Part shown: positions 8,018 through 16,897 of the stretch, piece after piece | Layout: each line of letters starts with the position of its first letter | Numbering within the stretch: position 1 is the first letter of the stretch | DNA from: Pedobacter sp. PACM 27299 | Lineage (GTDB): Bacteria > Bacteroidota > Bacteroidia > Sphingobacteriales > Sphingobacteriaceae | Length of the DNA: 64,000 bases | Reading direction: 5' to 3' | Assembly: GCF_001412655.1 (NCBI RefSeq) | Contig: NZ_CP012996.1 | Location: 3,596,001-3,660,000, forward strand | Position numbers and translations under genes: made by a program | The notes under the pieces: model-generated | Databases searched by the model: none | Seen by the model: the letters and a program-made list of their open reading frames with translations, nothing else | Told to the model about the DNA's origin: nothing

Positions 8018-11000
8018 TTACTTACTGCGAAGTTTGAACCTTCTGTAAGAGATGAAAGCCAACACAAAAACTACTCCTACGGTAACATACACCCATGATG
8101 GGATGGGAACAGGATCACCTTGTGCATAAGAATGCAATCCGGTTAAGTAGTAGTTTACCCCGAAATACGTCATGATAATCGTCGAGAAGCTCAACAGCGA
8201 TAATAAGTTAAACAAGTATTTGGTTCTTAATCCTGGGATCAAGCGTACGTGTAAAACGAAGGCATAAACGATCACAGAGATAAAAGCCCAGGTTTCTTTA
8301 GGGTCCCAGCTCCAGTAACGTCCCCAGCTTTCGTTTGCCCAGATACCTCCTAAGAACGTACCTACAGTTAGTAAAAACAGACCTACAGTTAAGGACATCT
8401 CGTTCACAATGGTCAATTCCGTGATCGAAGATTTCACTTTCGCCGAGATCTTATTATTGTCAATAATGTATAAAACTAAGACAACCGTACCCATTAAGGC
8501 ACTCAGTCCAAAGAAGCCGTAACTCGAAGTAATAATTGCTACGTGAATCATTAACCAGTAGGATTTAAGTACTGGAACCAATGGTGTAATCTGAGGATTC
8601 ATCTGTGATCCTCCATGTGCGAAGCCCATTAAAATAACGGCAATTAAACAACCTGCTGCAGGAATAAAGGCGTTACTGTTTCTATACATTCCAAGACCGG
8701 AAAGCACACCAATCCAACTGATAAACAATACTGCTTCATAACCGTTACTCCAGGGCTCATGACCAGAAATATACCACCTTGTGGCCAAGCCAAATCCTTG
8801 CAGGAATGCTGCGATGCTGATTAAAATCAACACGAAAGTCACCATTTTATCCAGCATTTTGGAGCTCTTGAATAGCTTAAAGAAAGCCAATCCAAGAATC
8901 ACTGCGCCTAACATTGCATAAGTAATCATCAGGTTTAGGAACAGGTTCCATGAGTTGTAGCTCACTTCCCAGAAGATCTTCGTATCTGAAGGTAAAACGT
9001 CTTTACCGAACTTCAGCTGAATGTCTTTAATCTGATCTAATGCTTTATTTGCCGCATCCCAGTTTCCTGTTTGCTGACCATCTTTAATGCTTTTCGCATA
9101 GCGATCAATAGGGTTAAGTTCCCCTACCAATGCAGAGCCTGGGAGCGCAGAAGGCATGGCAATCCAGGTATTATTTGCATCACCCTGAATAGGGAAAATA
9201 CGTAAATACTGACCATTGATCAGGGACTGCATCGCCTGTAATTTATCATTCAGGTCAATGATCTCTTTATCGTAATTGTTTTGCTCCGCTGGTTTCTTCG
9301 CAAAAGCTTTTGAATAATCGTCTTTTAATATAAATTGAAGCGTTCCATCTTCTCCTACCTGTAACAGGTTGATCATCGAAGTATAACCATCTTCATTGGC
9401 TTTAACTACTTTTAATAATTCCGGGCCACCTTTAGCACCGATCTTAATCAGCGGAACATTTACCCAGATGAAAGGCGTAGTAGAAACTGACAGGAAGAAC
9501 TGGTTGGCACTTAAGCTATGGAAACGATCTTTACGGTGTAATTTTCTCAGGATTTCCAGTGCCATGGTATTGATTGGCTCTACCCTTCCATCGATATTCT
9601 GTACGGCTAAATGACCAAATTTATCGGCATGTGCAGGATCAATTTTAATGCCTGCAGCGAACTGTACCGGATCTACAGATTTTGCAGAAAGCATCAGCTG
9701 CATTTCTTCCTTTGTTGGCTGTTCGTGATTGTGTGCCTGACCTGGTCCTGCGGGTGCGGCTGCGGAATGGTCATGACCATCATCTGCGGAATGATCGTGT
9801 CCATCACCAGCTGTATGGTCATGCCCATCACCTGCAGGCATCTGCGCCTGTGGCTTTACCAGCCCGGGAATAGCCGTAGAGCCATTCTTGCCATGCATAT
9901 CAATCTTCTGACTAAACGCAGCACCTAAAGGAAGGAATAAAAGCGCCAGTAAAAGTGATTTTGTTTTTGCAGATTTAGAAAGTGCTCTCAATTGTTCGTT
10001 CAGTTTAGAAAAATGCGTTCCTTTCCAGAATAAAGTAACGAACATACCCAGGAACAATAAGGTATAACCGATATAAGTCACGTTTGTGCCCAGTTCATCA
10101 TGATTTACAGAAAGTACGGTTCCTTTCTCATCATCGTCGAAACTAGCCTGGAATAAGCGATATCCTGCTTTATCTAATACGTGGTTCATGTAAATTTTAT
10201 AAGGTGTGTCTTGTCCCCCGTCCTGGATTAACACATCTGAAGAGTAAGAAGCAGGGCTGTTACTACCTGGGTATTTCTCCATTTTGAAATCTACCAGTTT
10301 AATGGAGAAAGGTGTTTTATAGATCTTAGAACCGTAAGCCATAGAAATTCTTAGTCCGCCAATTTCACTTTGATGCTGGAAATTAGTGATTCCTTTTCCA
10401 CCGTAAAACGAAACGGTATCAACGGTATTTGCAGTGGCTACTTCCACTTTAATCAGGTCCAGATCGTGTTCATGCTTGGTTTTATCCCCTTCAAAATAGA
10501 TGATATTACCTGTAACCGGGGCTTCAGGAATTACGAAAGCCAGGTTTCCGAAAGTATATAAACTTCTTAAGTTGAAAGGCTGTGCCGGATTATCCGCAAG
10601 AACAGGTTTCTTTTCCTGAGTCGCCATGATCATATAATCTCCTGCGAAAGGCGTCGCAATTTGCAGGGCATTATTTGCATCTGAAAGGTTGATGGCGCCC
10701 GGTGTTTCTTTGTTATAGCTGATGAGCATATTTGAAATCAGCTGTACGGTACCTGTAGGAATGTATTTATTGACGCGGTTTCCATTTTCTAAAACCACCA
10801 GATGCAGGGTTGATTTACCGGTAGGTGTACGCACCAGGGAATCCTGTGCTCTGGCATAAAAATCAATTACTTTTACTTTAACCCTTTGTCCCTGGTAATC
10901 ATATTCCCCTTTGAAAGTCTTTTTGAAAGGCTTTAAATAAGTAGGAATGCGGTTAGAGATTAATATTGCTGGCTGATCATCATAGGCCAATGCCTGATCA

Positions 11001-11389
11001 TCTTTTCCAATCTGCATCTTGAAAAACGTAGCATCAGAAATGACTTCATCGCTGGACTCCCCTTCTCTGATGTGCATGGAGCCTTCAAAACTCACATATC
11101 TGGTAATGTATCCACCAATAAAGATGATCACAAATGCAAGGTGAAACACCAATAGCGGCCATTTTTTACGCTGTGTGAGTTGGTATCTACCAATATTACC
11201 AATAAAATTGAGTACCAGAATTACCATCACCAATTCAAACCACCAGCAGTTGTAGATTAATGCTTTGGCGACTGCCGTCCCATAATCGTTTTCCACAAAG
11301 GTGGCCATGGCCATGGAGAAAGCGTATAACAATAACATAGCACCCATCGTGCGGGTGGAAAAGAGAATTTTGCCTAACCTTGTAATCAT
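8018..11389 (-). CDS. ccsBA: Cytochrome c biogenesis protein CcsBA (ResB-CcsA fusion)
   Basis: System II cytochrome c synthase of 1123 residues. It moves haem across the inner membrane and attaches it to CXXCH motifs of apocytochromes. The N-terminal ResB/CcsB part has membrane segments near residues 12-32, 50-66, 78-98 and 438-455. After another hydrophobic segment (about 476-493) that looks like an internal signal peptide comes a His-rich linker (about 520-557) with three DGHDH repeats. The C-terminal CcsA part (about 830-1123) has many membrane segments and the WWD haem-handling motif (WGRYWSWDPKETWAF). Fused forms are normal in Bacteroidota and Epsilonproteobacteria. The gene stands alone between two plus-strand genes. 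The His-rich linker is unusual and is discussed as a finding. Confidence 0.95.
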   Translation of the reverse strand: MITRLGKILFSTRTMGAMLLLYAFSMAMATFVENDYGTAVAKALIYNCWWFELVMVILVLNFIGNIGRYQLTQRKKWPLLVFHLAFVIIFIGGYITRYVSFEGSMHIREGESSDEVISDATFFKMQIGKDDQALAYDDQPAILISNRIPTYLKPFKKTFKGEYDYQGQRVKVKVIDFYARAQDSLVRTPTGKSTLHLVVLENGNRVNKYIPTGTVQLISNMLISYNKETPGAINLSDANNALQIATPFAGDYMIMATQEKKPVLADNPAQPFNLRSLYTFGNLAFVIPEAPVTGNIIYFEGDKTKHEHDLDLIKVEVATANTVDTVSFYGGKGITNFQHQSEIGGLRISMAYGSKIYKTPFSIKLVDFKMEKYPGSNSPASYSSDVLIQDGGQDTPYKIYMNHVLDKAGYRLFQASFDDDEKGTVLSVNHDELGTNVTYIGYTLLFLGMFVTLFWKGTHFSKLNEQLRALSKSAKTKSLLLALLFLPLGAAFSQKIDMHGKNGSTAIPGLVKPQAQMPAGDGHDHTAGDGHDHSADDGHDHSAAAPAGPGQAHNHEQPTKEEMQLMLSAKSVDPVQFAAGIKIDPAHADKFGHLAVQNIDGRVEPINTMALEILRKLHRKDRFHSLSANQFFLSVSTTPFIWVNVPLIKIGAKGGPELLKVVKANEDGYTSMINLLQVGEDGTLQFILKDDYSKAFAKKPAEQNNYDKEIIDLNDKLQAMQSLINGQYLRIFPIQGDANNTWIAMPSALPGSALVGELNPIDRYAKSIKDGQQTGNWDAANKALDQIKDIQLKFGKDVLPSDTKIFWEVSYNSWNLFLNLMITYAMLGAVILGLAFFKLFKSSKMLDKMVTFVLILISIAAFLQGFGLATRWYISGHEPWSNGYEAVLFISWIGVLSGLGMYRNSNAFIPAAGCLIAVILMGFAHGGSQMNPQITPLVPVLKSYWLMIHVAIITSSYGFFGLSALMGTVVLVLYIIDNNKISAKVKSSITELTIVNEMSLTVGLFLLTVGTFLGGIWANESWGRYWSWDPKETWAFISVIVYAFVLHVRLIPGLRTKYLFNLLSLLSFSTIIMTYFGVNYYLTGLHSYAQGDPVPIPSWVYVTVGVVFVLAFISYRRFKLRSK
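9719..9832 (-). repeat. His-rich tandem repeats coding the CcsBA linker
   Basis: The DNA encodes GDGHDHTAGDGHDHS followed by ADDGHDHS and then an HNHE stretch: three near-identical DGHDH units in tandem. Such runs usually bind metal ions or haem and are prone to copy-number change. Confidence 0.8.
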
Positions 11390-11693
11390 TCGTGTGTTTT
11401 TCTTTTTCTTTTTACCGGCTTATTACCGACATAAGGAGCTGTTCCTTATCAATCCGACAAAGATGACCCGGAGGAAGCACAAAATTGAAGCTTAATAATT
11501 TTATGGCAAAAAAAAGACGAAACTACTTTTGTCTAATAATGTTACGCGCGGGCTATATGACATCTGTGAATTTTATATTATACTTGTTCTAAGAATTGCT
11601 AAATTGTTTTTAAATTAAATAGAGACAGTTTTTACCTGTTTTACATCAGCTAATTCGACCTTAACCACCAAATATTATTAACCTAAACATTGA
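11390..11693. other. Divergent intergenic region, ccsBA / GH43-type gene
   Basis: These 304 bases hold no gene that I can support. The stretch near 11400-11460 has a pyrimidine-rich run and the remainder is AT-rich. Promoters for both divergent neighbours should lie here, but I found no full -7 box. Confidence 0.4.
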
Positions 11694-12677
11694 ATGAAGA
11701 AATTATTTATGGCGGTACTGCTGCTCTCTGTAGCCAGCGGCAGCTACGCTCAAACTAAAAAATCAACAGCCTACTCTGGCAATCCAGTATTTAAAGGTTG
11801 GTATGCTGATCCTGAGGGCATCGTCTTTGACAAAAATTACTGGATCTATCCAACGTTTTCAGCTGCTTATGAAAAGCAGGTATTTTTTGATGCCTTTTCC
11901 TCTCCTGATTTAGTGAATTGGACCAAACATCCGAGAGTTTTAGATACGGCAAATGTAAAATGGGCGAAGAAAGCAGTATGGGCACCTTCCATCATCAAGA
12001 AAAAGGACCAGTATTTCTTGTTTTTCGGAGCGAACGACATACAAAATGATAAAGAGTACGGTGGAATTGGCGTTGCCGTTGCAAATAACCCTGCCGGTCC
12101 TTTTAAGGATCATATTGGCAAACCATTGGTCGACAAATTTCATAATGGCGCACAGCCGATAGACCAGTTTGTTTTCAAAGACAAAGACGGCAAATATTAC
12201 CTGATTTATGGTGGTTGGAAACATTGCAATATTGCCAGGCTAAATGATCAGTTCACAGGTTTTGTCCCAATGGCGAATGGCAATACCTTCCAGGAGATTA
12301 CTCCTGAAAACTATGTGGAAGGTCCTTTTATGTTCATGAGAAATAATAAATATTATTTTATGTGGTCTGAAGGCGGCTGGACAGGTCCTGATTACAGTGT
12401 AGCTTACGCGATTGCAGATTCACCGATGGGTCCATTTAAAAGAGTGGGTAAAATCTTGCAGCAGGATTCAAAGATTGCAACTGGTGCAGGGCATCATTCT
12501 GTGATTGGAGATGAAAAAAGCAATGACTGGTACATTGTATACCACAGAAGACCATTAGATCAGACCGATGGGAATGCCAGAGAAACCTGCATTGACAAAA
12601 TGTATTTCGATAAAGATGGCTTGATTAAACCTGTGGTGATGACAAATGAAGGCGTTCCACGTAAATTACTGCGTTAA
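11694..12677 (+). CDS. Secreted family 43-type glycoside hydrolase
   Basis: Exported glycosidase of 327 residues with a five-bladed beta-propeller fold. A signal peptide is clear (MKKLFMAVLLLSVASGSYAQ). The three acidic residues of the family are in place: D39 in KGWYADPEG (catalytic base), D157 in GAQPIDQFVF (pKa modulator), and E209 in NYVEGPFMF (acid). Each blade repeats a pattern such as YYLIYGGWKHCN and GIGVAVANNPAGPF. GH43 enzymes are mainly beta-xylosidases, alpha-arabinofuranosidases or arabinanases that trim plant hemicellulose; the exact linkage cannot be read from the sequence. No SusCD pair is adjacent, so it acts alone or with distant genes. Confidence 0.9.
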   Translation: MKKLFMAVLLLSVASGSYAQTKKSTAYSGNPVFKGWYADPEGIVFDKNYWIYPTFSAAYEKQVFFDAFSSPDLVNWTKHPRVLDTANVKWAKKAVWAPSIIKKKDQYFLFFGANDIQNDKEYGGIGVAVANNPAGPFKDHIGKPLVDKFHNGAQPIDQFVFKDKDGKYYLIYGGWKHCNIARLNDQFTGFVPMANGNTFQEITPENYVEGPFMFMRNNKYYFMWSEGGWTGPDYSVAYAIADSPMGPFKRVGKILQQDSKIATGAGHHSVIGDEKSNDWYIVYHRRPLDQTDGNARETCIDKMYFDKDGLIKPVVMTNEGVPRKLLR

Positions 12678-12769
12678 AACAGTCACCGCTATCTCCTTTA
12701 TACAACCAGCGTCTGAATGTGTAAGAAATGTGGTTATATTGGAGCGGTTTAAATTGCAGATAAGTTCAA

Positions 12770-13111
12770 TTGGAAAAGATAATTAGTTTAAGAAAAGCTG
12801 TACTCGCGACATTCGTATTCGTGTGGGGAGTGTTTTTTATACAAAATGCTTTTTATACGGCTTCCTCGAATGCGCCTTCTGTTTTCTTTGACAGTGCTTA
12901 TGACCAGGGGGAACTATTGGAAGATGTTCCCCTCGACAGGGCTTATACTTCTTCGGTTAAAAAGGCCAAGCATTTTCAAAACCGCATTACAAATCAAGCT
13001 GCTATTGTCAGTCCATTACGCCCTCAGGCAGCAGCAAATATTGCTGTTGCCCCATGGAACTGGCCTCAGCATGGAGAACATTCTTTCCTTTTCAGGCTCA
13101 CGCCATTTTAG
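12770..13111 (+). CDS. Small hypothetical membrane-anchored protein
   Basis: Possible protein of 113 residues from a TTG start at 12770. A single hydrophobic segment at about residues 9-28 (KAVLATFVFVWGVFFIQNAF) would anchor it in the membrane with the polar remainder outside. I recognise no domain. The C-terminus reads WNWPQHGEHSFLFRLTPF. The start codon is weak and there is no partner gene, so this is a moderate call; composition and the clean hydrophobic segment favour a real gene over a chance frame. Confidence 0.5.
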   Translation: MEKIISLRKAVLATFVFVWGVFFIQNAFYTASSNAPSVFFDSAYDQGELLEDVPLDRAYTSSVKKAKHFQNRITNQAAIVSPLRPQAAANIAVAPWNWPQHGEHSFLFRLTPF

Positions 13112-13262
13112 ATTACAGCGCATCAGTCTGCTTAATTCCTTCGGAAAAACATTGTCCCCTATCCCGGATATCCAGGAGTAATTGGCTGGCTGGTGATCCT
13201 CCATGGGATTAGGTATTTAAAATAATTATGATCGCTATTAACTATTACAAAAATTTAAGAAT

Positions 13263-13601
13263 ATGAATTGTCCAAGTTGCCAGGAAACCCTATTGATGAC
13301 CGTAAGAAATAATGTAGAAATCGACTATTGCCCAAAATGTCGTGGCATTTGGTTAGATCGTGGTGAGTTAGATAAGTTATTGGCCTTCGACCAGGAAAAA
13401 GGCGGCACAACAAATGATCCTGCCCCTTTCCGTCAAGATTATAGGGAACAGGACCGTCGGGAACAGAATTTCCGTCAGGAAGGATACCGTGGACAAGACC
13501 AACGCGGTCAGGACCAGCGTCATCAGCAAGGTTACGGAAATCAGGGCAATGGTTATCCTAAAAAGAAGAAATCCTTTTTAGAAGACCTGTTTGACTTTTA
13601 A
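13263..13601 (+). CDS. TFIIB-type zinc ribbon protein
   Basis: Small protein of 112 residues with an N-terminal zf-TFIIB (PF13453-like) domain: CPSC at residues 3-6 and CPKCRGIWLDRGELDKLL at about 23-40, giving four cysteine zinc ligands. The C-terminal half is a low-complexity Gln/Arg/Gly/Asp-rich stretch (REQDRREQNFRQEGYRGQDQ and similar) ending in KKKKSFLEDLFDF. Proteins of this build are common in Bacteroidota and Proteobacteria; their role is not established. A hairpin terminator follows at 13669. Confidence 0.88.
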   Translation: MNCPSCQETLLMTVRNNVEIDYCPKCRGIWLDRGELDKLLAFDQEKGGTTNDPAPFRQDYREQDRREQNFRQEGYRGQDQRGQDQRHQQGYGNQGNGYPKKKKSFLEDLFDF

Positions 13602-13668
13602 GCAGTATCCTGCTTCAAACCGCTATAATTTATCATCCTCCATTGATGGTCAATGAAAGGATACTCGG

Positions 13669-13701
13669 CAGGCCGGCTAATATGTATAGTCGGCCTGTTT
13701 T
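13669..13701 (+). terminator. Intrinsic terminator after the zinc-ribbon gene
   Basis: Stem CAGGCCGGCTA (13669-13679) pairs with TAGTCGGCCTG (13687-13697) at 10 of 11 positions and is followed by TTTT. Confidence 0.7.
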
Positions 13702-13925
13702 GCTTCTGAAGCTCTCCTGCTACAGCAAGCTTTTTAAACAACCTATTAATTTTCAGCTGGCAATTTCCTTTAGCCTTTGCATTTCGCCATTTTATCTAAT
13801 GTTTTCAATTGAAATTTTAAAATGCAGTTCGCAGTGTATCAATAAGTTTCGATTATTGCAGTAAATAAGCGCTTAAAAACCTGCATCAAAATCCTCAATA
13901 TAATTCCTAATCTGCCCAAAAAGAG

Positions 13926-13933
13926 TATTTTTG
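13926..13933 (+). promoter_or_regulatory. Candidate -7 box for the RelA/SpoT-like gene
   Basis: TATTTTTG fits the Bacteroidota -7 consensus TAnnTTTG and would start a transcript about 40 bases before the ATG at 13978. No clear -33 element was seen. Confidence 0.35.
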
Positions 13934-13977
13934 AAATAGAAGAACCACCTTAAAAAGAACCAAAAAACCGTTTATAA

Positions 13978-15231
13978 ATGAGTATGATCCCACAAGAAAT
14001 GAGTAAGATCCAACAAGCTGATTTCCTAAGAAAACACAACCTGACTTCAGCAGATTTTAAAGCCGCAAACCTTAATTACGAAAACCTATTGAACATCAGC
14101 TCAGATTTTGAATCAAAAAGAGCTGCTTATGATGAAATTGGCAGCGGAGTTGTCAAAATACTTTTCAAATTTAATGGGGTACATGCGATCAGGTACCAAA
14201 TCAATACTTCAGAAGAACTGATGTATAAACTGGCAGCCTATCAATTGCAAAATCCAGCTATCAATATTGATTTAACCAATTATGAAGCACTAATTGACAA
14301 CCTGATCAGCATCCGGATCATTCCTCTATTCAAATCCGACTGGGCCAGGATTCAGGAAAGCATCCTTGATCAGTTTGTAGTTTTTGACAAGATTACGGCG
14401 AATGTAAGACAAGAAGACAGCGCAGCAGCCAATCAAGAGTTTACTGATAAAGGATTTGAGTTGAAGATTCAGCCAGATGGCTACAGATCTGTCGACTATG
14501 TCATTAAAACAGCACCAAGTAAAAAGGAATACAGAGCAGCTGTTCAAATTCGCAGCATTTTTGAAGAAGGATGGGCAGCAATCGATCATCATGCCCGTTA
14601 CCAGGAAAAAACTGACGACCTGATTTTAAATGATTTCTCTAAAACACTGAATAAATTAGTTGGTGGTGCGGAAGAAATAGGCGAATGTATCCATGGATTA
14701 AAAGCTTATCTCAACGAAAAGGAGCTGCTGATTCAGGAGCAGCAAGCCCTGGTTTTAGACCAGCAGCAGCAATTGGAAGCATTGAAGGCAGAGCTTGCTC
14801 AGGCCAATCTGGATAAAAAAGTAAACTTTTCAAATGATATCCTGGGGAAAAGCATCATTGAAGATTTAGCAAAAACAGCAGCTCATGTTAGTGGTGGCTC
14901 TGTTCCGGTCGCAGTTCATAGCTCGCAGGCAGCAGTTCAACCCGAAGAAGTACCTGTTGAAGCTAAGCAGGCGCACATAGAAAGCGAGCAAACACCAGCA
15001 AAGACTAAATCTACCACAGTAGAAAAAGCCATTGAGGAAAAACCTAAGCCCATTAAAAACAGCTCCGATAGTCCAAAAGCAGTCAGGCTAAAGGAAGAAA
15101 AAATCAAAGTGGAAAAGCATAAGGAAGAAAAACAAAAATTAGAAACAGTGCTGCCGCTTGAAGAAGATTTATTCGGGCAAATGCGCATCCCTGATGCTCC
15201 TCCCCTTAAACCTTCCGGTACCAATGCCTAA
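13978..15231 (+). CDS. RelA/SpoT-like nucleotidyltransferase-fold protein, probably catalytically inactive
   Basis: Cytoplasmic protein of 417 residues. Residues about 40-215 resemble the (p)ppGpp synthetase domain: VHAIRYQINTSEELMYKL (68-85), LIDNLISIRII (105-115), PDGYRSVDYVIK (167-178) and AAVQIRSIFEEGWAAIDHHA (187-206). By eye, the key residues are changed: the Arg and Lys of the RxKxxxS motif are Q74 and N76, the metal-binding Asp before L-I-x-I-R is N108, and the catalytic Glu before VQIR is A188. The nucleobase-stacking tyrosine (Y170) is kept. A coiled coil follows (about 243-282, Gln/Glu-rich), then a long Lys/Glu-rich tail. There is no hydrolase domain and no TGS or ACT domain. It stands alone. 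It is likely a binding or sensing pseudo-enzyme, but the alignment needs checking. Confidence 0.8.
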   Translation: MSMIPQEMSKIQQADFLRKHNLTSADFKAANLNYENLLNISSDFESKRAAYDEIGSGVVKILFKFNGVHAIRYQINTSEELMYKLAAYQLQNPAINIDLTNYEALIDNLISIRIIPLFKSDWARIQESILDQFVVFDKITANVRQEDSAAANQEFTDKGFELKIQPDGYRSVDYVIKTAPSKKEYRAAVQIRSIFEEGWAAIDHHARYQEKTDDLILNDFSKTLNKLVGGAEEIGECIHGLKAYLNEKELLIQEQQALVLDQQQQLEALKAELAQANLDKKVNFSNDILGKSIIEDLAKTAAHVSGGSVPVAVHSSQAAVQPEEVPVEAKQAHIESEQTPAKTKSTTVEKAIEEKPKPIKNSSDSPKAVRLKEEKIKVEKHKEEKQKLETVLPLEEDLFGQMRIPDAPPLKPSGTNA

Positions 15232-15287
15232 ATAAATTAATCATTCCCCTTAATTAATCATTCCCCCTTTCCAATTTAATATCCCAG

Positions 15288-15317
15288 AGCCAGTTCCTTA
15301 AATCAGAACTGGCTTTG
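15288..15317 (+). terminator. Intrinsic terminator after the RelA/SpoT-like gene
   Basis: AGCCAGTTC (15288-15296) pairs perfectly with GAACTGGCT (15306-15314), followed by a short T-run. Just upstream a 16-base unit, TAATTAATCATTCCCC-like, occurs twice in tandem (about 15235-15267). Confidence 0.7.
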
Positions 15318-15414
15318 CTGTAGAAAAGAAAATTTCCGCAAACGTTTGTGTAAACAAAAACATTAAGAATCACCAATTTAATCTGGTTATTTGATTAAAC
15401 AACCAAACACACAA

Positions 15415-16818
15415 ATGAAACCAAATTCACTAAATCCTAAAACCGGCCTCAGCACCCTCCTATTGATAGCGGCCACACTTTCGGGCTTTGCACAAAGTAA
15501 AAGCTTCAAGGAAGTATTTACTGTACCGGCAAACAAAGCCTACATTGAACCTTTTAACCCCAATGACCGAGGGGTTTCGGTACCAGTTGGCTATCCGGAA
15601 GATAAAGGCATCGTTTCCAAATGGCGCGACAAGAGTAAAAGCGTAGTCTGGTATCTTTATCAAAAACCCGGACAGTATGATTTTTACTTCGACAATACCG
15701 TTGAAAACGGTAAAAAGCTCAGCTTCGAGTTGATCATCAGTCCGACTGCTCCTAATAAAGGATTCAAAAATATCACTAAAAAAATAACCTTTAATGGTAA
15801 TGGACAAGCCAATTCTTTGTTCGCAGGAAATGTAGCAGTGCCAGAAACAGGGTATTTCAGGTATGAGCTAAAACCGGTTACGGATCCGCAATCTGCGATC
15901 AAAATAGAGGCACTGACCTTCAAATCCTTAAAGGATGGCGGACAGGTTAATCAGACTGAATATCAGTCCTCTCCTTCCGTTCATTTAAGTTTCAGCAGTA
16001 CCGAAGCGACAACCAAATCTTACAACTGGATTTATCAGGAAATTATGGTTCCAAAAGGCGCCGATCCATTGGCCACCTATTACATGAGCTTAGGCTTTTA
16101 CCGTGGCTATATGGGGATACAAACGAACTCCAATACGGAACGCAGGGTGCTTTTCTCGGTTTGGGACAGTAAAGATGCCGAAAACGACAAAACCATTACC
16201 GCACATGATTACGTCTCATTTGTAGACAAAGATAAATCGACAACTGTCAACACTTTTGGTGGTGAGGGTACTGGCGGACAATCGTATGTGAAAACGGCCA
16301 ACTGGAAAACTGCGGAACCTGTGAAATTTTTAATGAATGTATTGAAACAGGATAACAATTCTGTGGTGTTATCTGCCTGGTATAAACTGGAAGCTGAAGA
16401 CTGGAAATATATAGCAACCTGGAGAGCCCCAAAAGAGCAGCGCATGTTTGATGGTTTCTATTCTTTCCTGGAGAATTTCGGTTATACAAATGGCCAGGTT
16501 CGAAGAGCAGCGTATTATTACAATGCCTGGGGTATGGAAGATCAGACCGGAAAATGGGTCAACTTTAATAAAGTAAGGTTTTCCAATACAGATGGTAAAC
16601 CTGGTCAGCGGGTAGATTACGAACAAGGTGTTTCTGCGAATTATCCCGATATGTTTTACATGTCTTCTGGTGGGTATACGCCTACGCTGAAAACAGCCAA
16701 TGAAATACCTGTTTCCAAGCAGCAGTTGAATCTTAACCTGAAGCCTTTTGAGGAAAGAGTACTGACTGCATTGAAAAATGAAGAATCTAATAATAAGGAC
16801 TTCAAAACAAAGAAATAA
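15415..16818 (+). CDS. Secreted DUF3472 family protein with N-terminal DUF5077
   Basis: Exported protein of 467 residues. I chose ATG 15415, which starts a signal peptide (MKPNSLNPKTGLSTLLLIAA, cleaved near GFAQ); an upstream TTG at 15391 is less likely. Residues about 30-160 match the DUF5077 beta-sandwich, and about 180-420 match DUF3472 (RRVLFSVWDSKDAEND ... GGEGTGGQSYVKTANW ... YSFLENFGYTNGQ). DUF3472 proteins are found in Bacteroidota and Planctomycetes near carbohydrate-acting genes; a role in binding or cleaving polysaccharide is suspected only. No catalytic residues can be named. It stands alone, convergent with the DUF6266 gene. Confidence 0.85.
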   Translation: MKPNSLNPKTGLSTLLLIAATLSGFAQSKSFKEVFTVPANKAYIEPFNPNDRGVSVPVGYPEDKGIVSKWRDKSKSVVWYLYQKPGQYDFYFDNTVENGKKLSFELIISPTAPNKGFKNITKKITFNGNGQANSLFAGNVAVPETGYFRYELKPVTDPQSAIKIEALTFKSLKDGGQVNQTEYQSSPSVHLSFSSTEATTKSYNWIYQEIMVPKGADPLATYYMSLGFYRGYMGIQTNSNTERRVLFSVWDSKDAENDKTITAHDYVSFVDKDKSTTVNTFGGEGTGGQSYVKTANWKTAEPVKFLMNVLKQDNNSVVLSAWYKLEAEDWKYIATWRAPKEQRMFDGFYSFLENFGYTNGQVRRAAYYYNAWGMEDQTGKWVNFNKVRFSNTDGKPGQRVDYEQGVSANYPDMFYMSSGGYTPTLKTANEIPVSKQQLNLNLKPFEERVLTALKNEESNNKDFKTKK

Positions 16819-16866
16819 TCGCGATTAATGCCCTAAATTTTAAGGATAGTAGTAGTTTAATAGTAG

Positions 16867-16897
16867 CAAGGTCTCACAGTAATGTGGGGCCTTTGCT
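16867..16897. terminator. Weak hairpin between convergent genes
   Basis: GCAAGGTCTCACA and TGTGGGGCCTTTGC form an imperfect stem with loop GTAA. It overlaps the end of the minus-strand DUF6266 gene and could end both transcripts. Confidence 0.4.

Larger units (their letters stand above)
13602..13977. other. Intergenic region with terminator and promoter
   Basis: These 376 bases contain the terminator of the zinc-ribbon gene (13669-13701) and a candidate -7 box for the RelA/SpoT-like gene (13926-13933). A short open frame at 13643-13864 overlaps the terminator hairpin and does not look like a gene. Confidence 0.5.

Noticed and set aside
9396..9928. Plus-strand open frames opposite ccsBA
   Set aside because: They are antisense to a well-supported gene and owe their length to its codon bias and His-rich repeats.
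13643..13864. 73-residue open frame on the plus strand
   Set aside because: It overlaps the terminator of the zinc-ribbon gene and its composition is unlike its neighbours.
15235..15267. Tandem TAATTAATCATTCCCC-like repeat as a regulatory site
   Set aside because: Only two copies in an AT-rich trailer before a terminator; most likely a local duplication.
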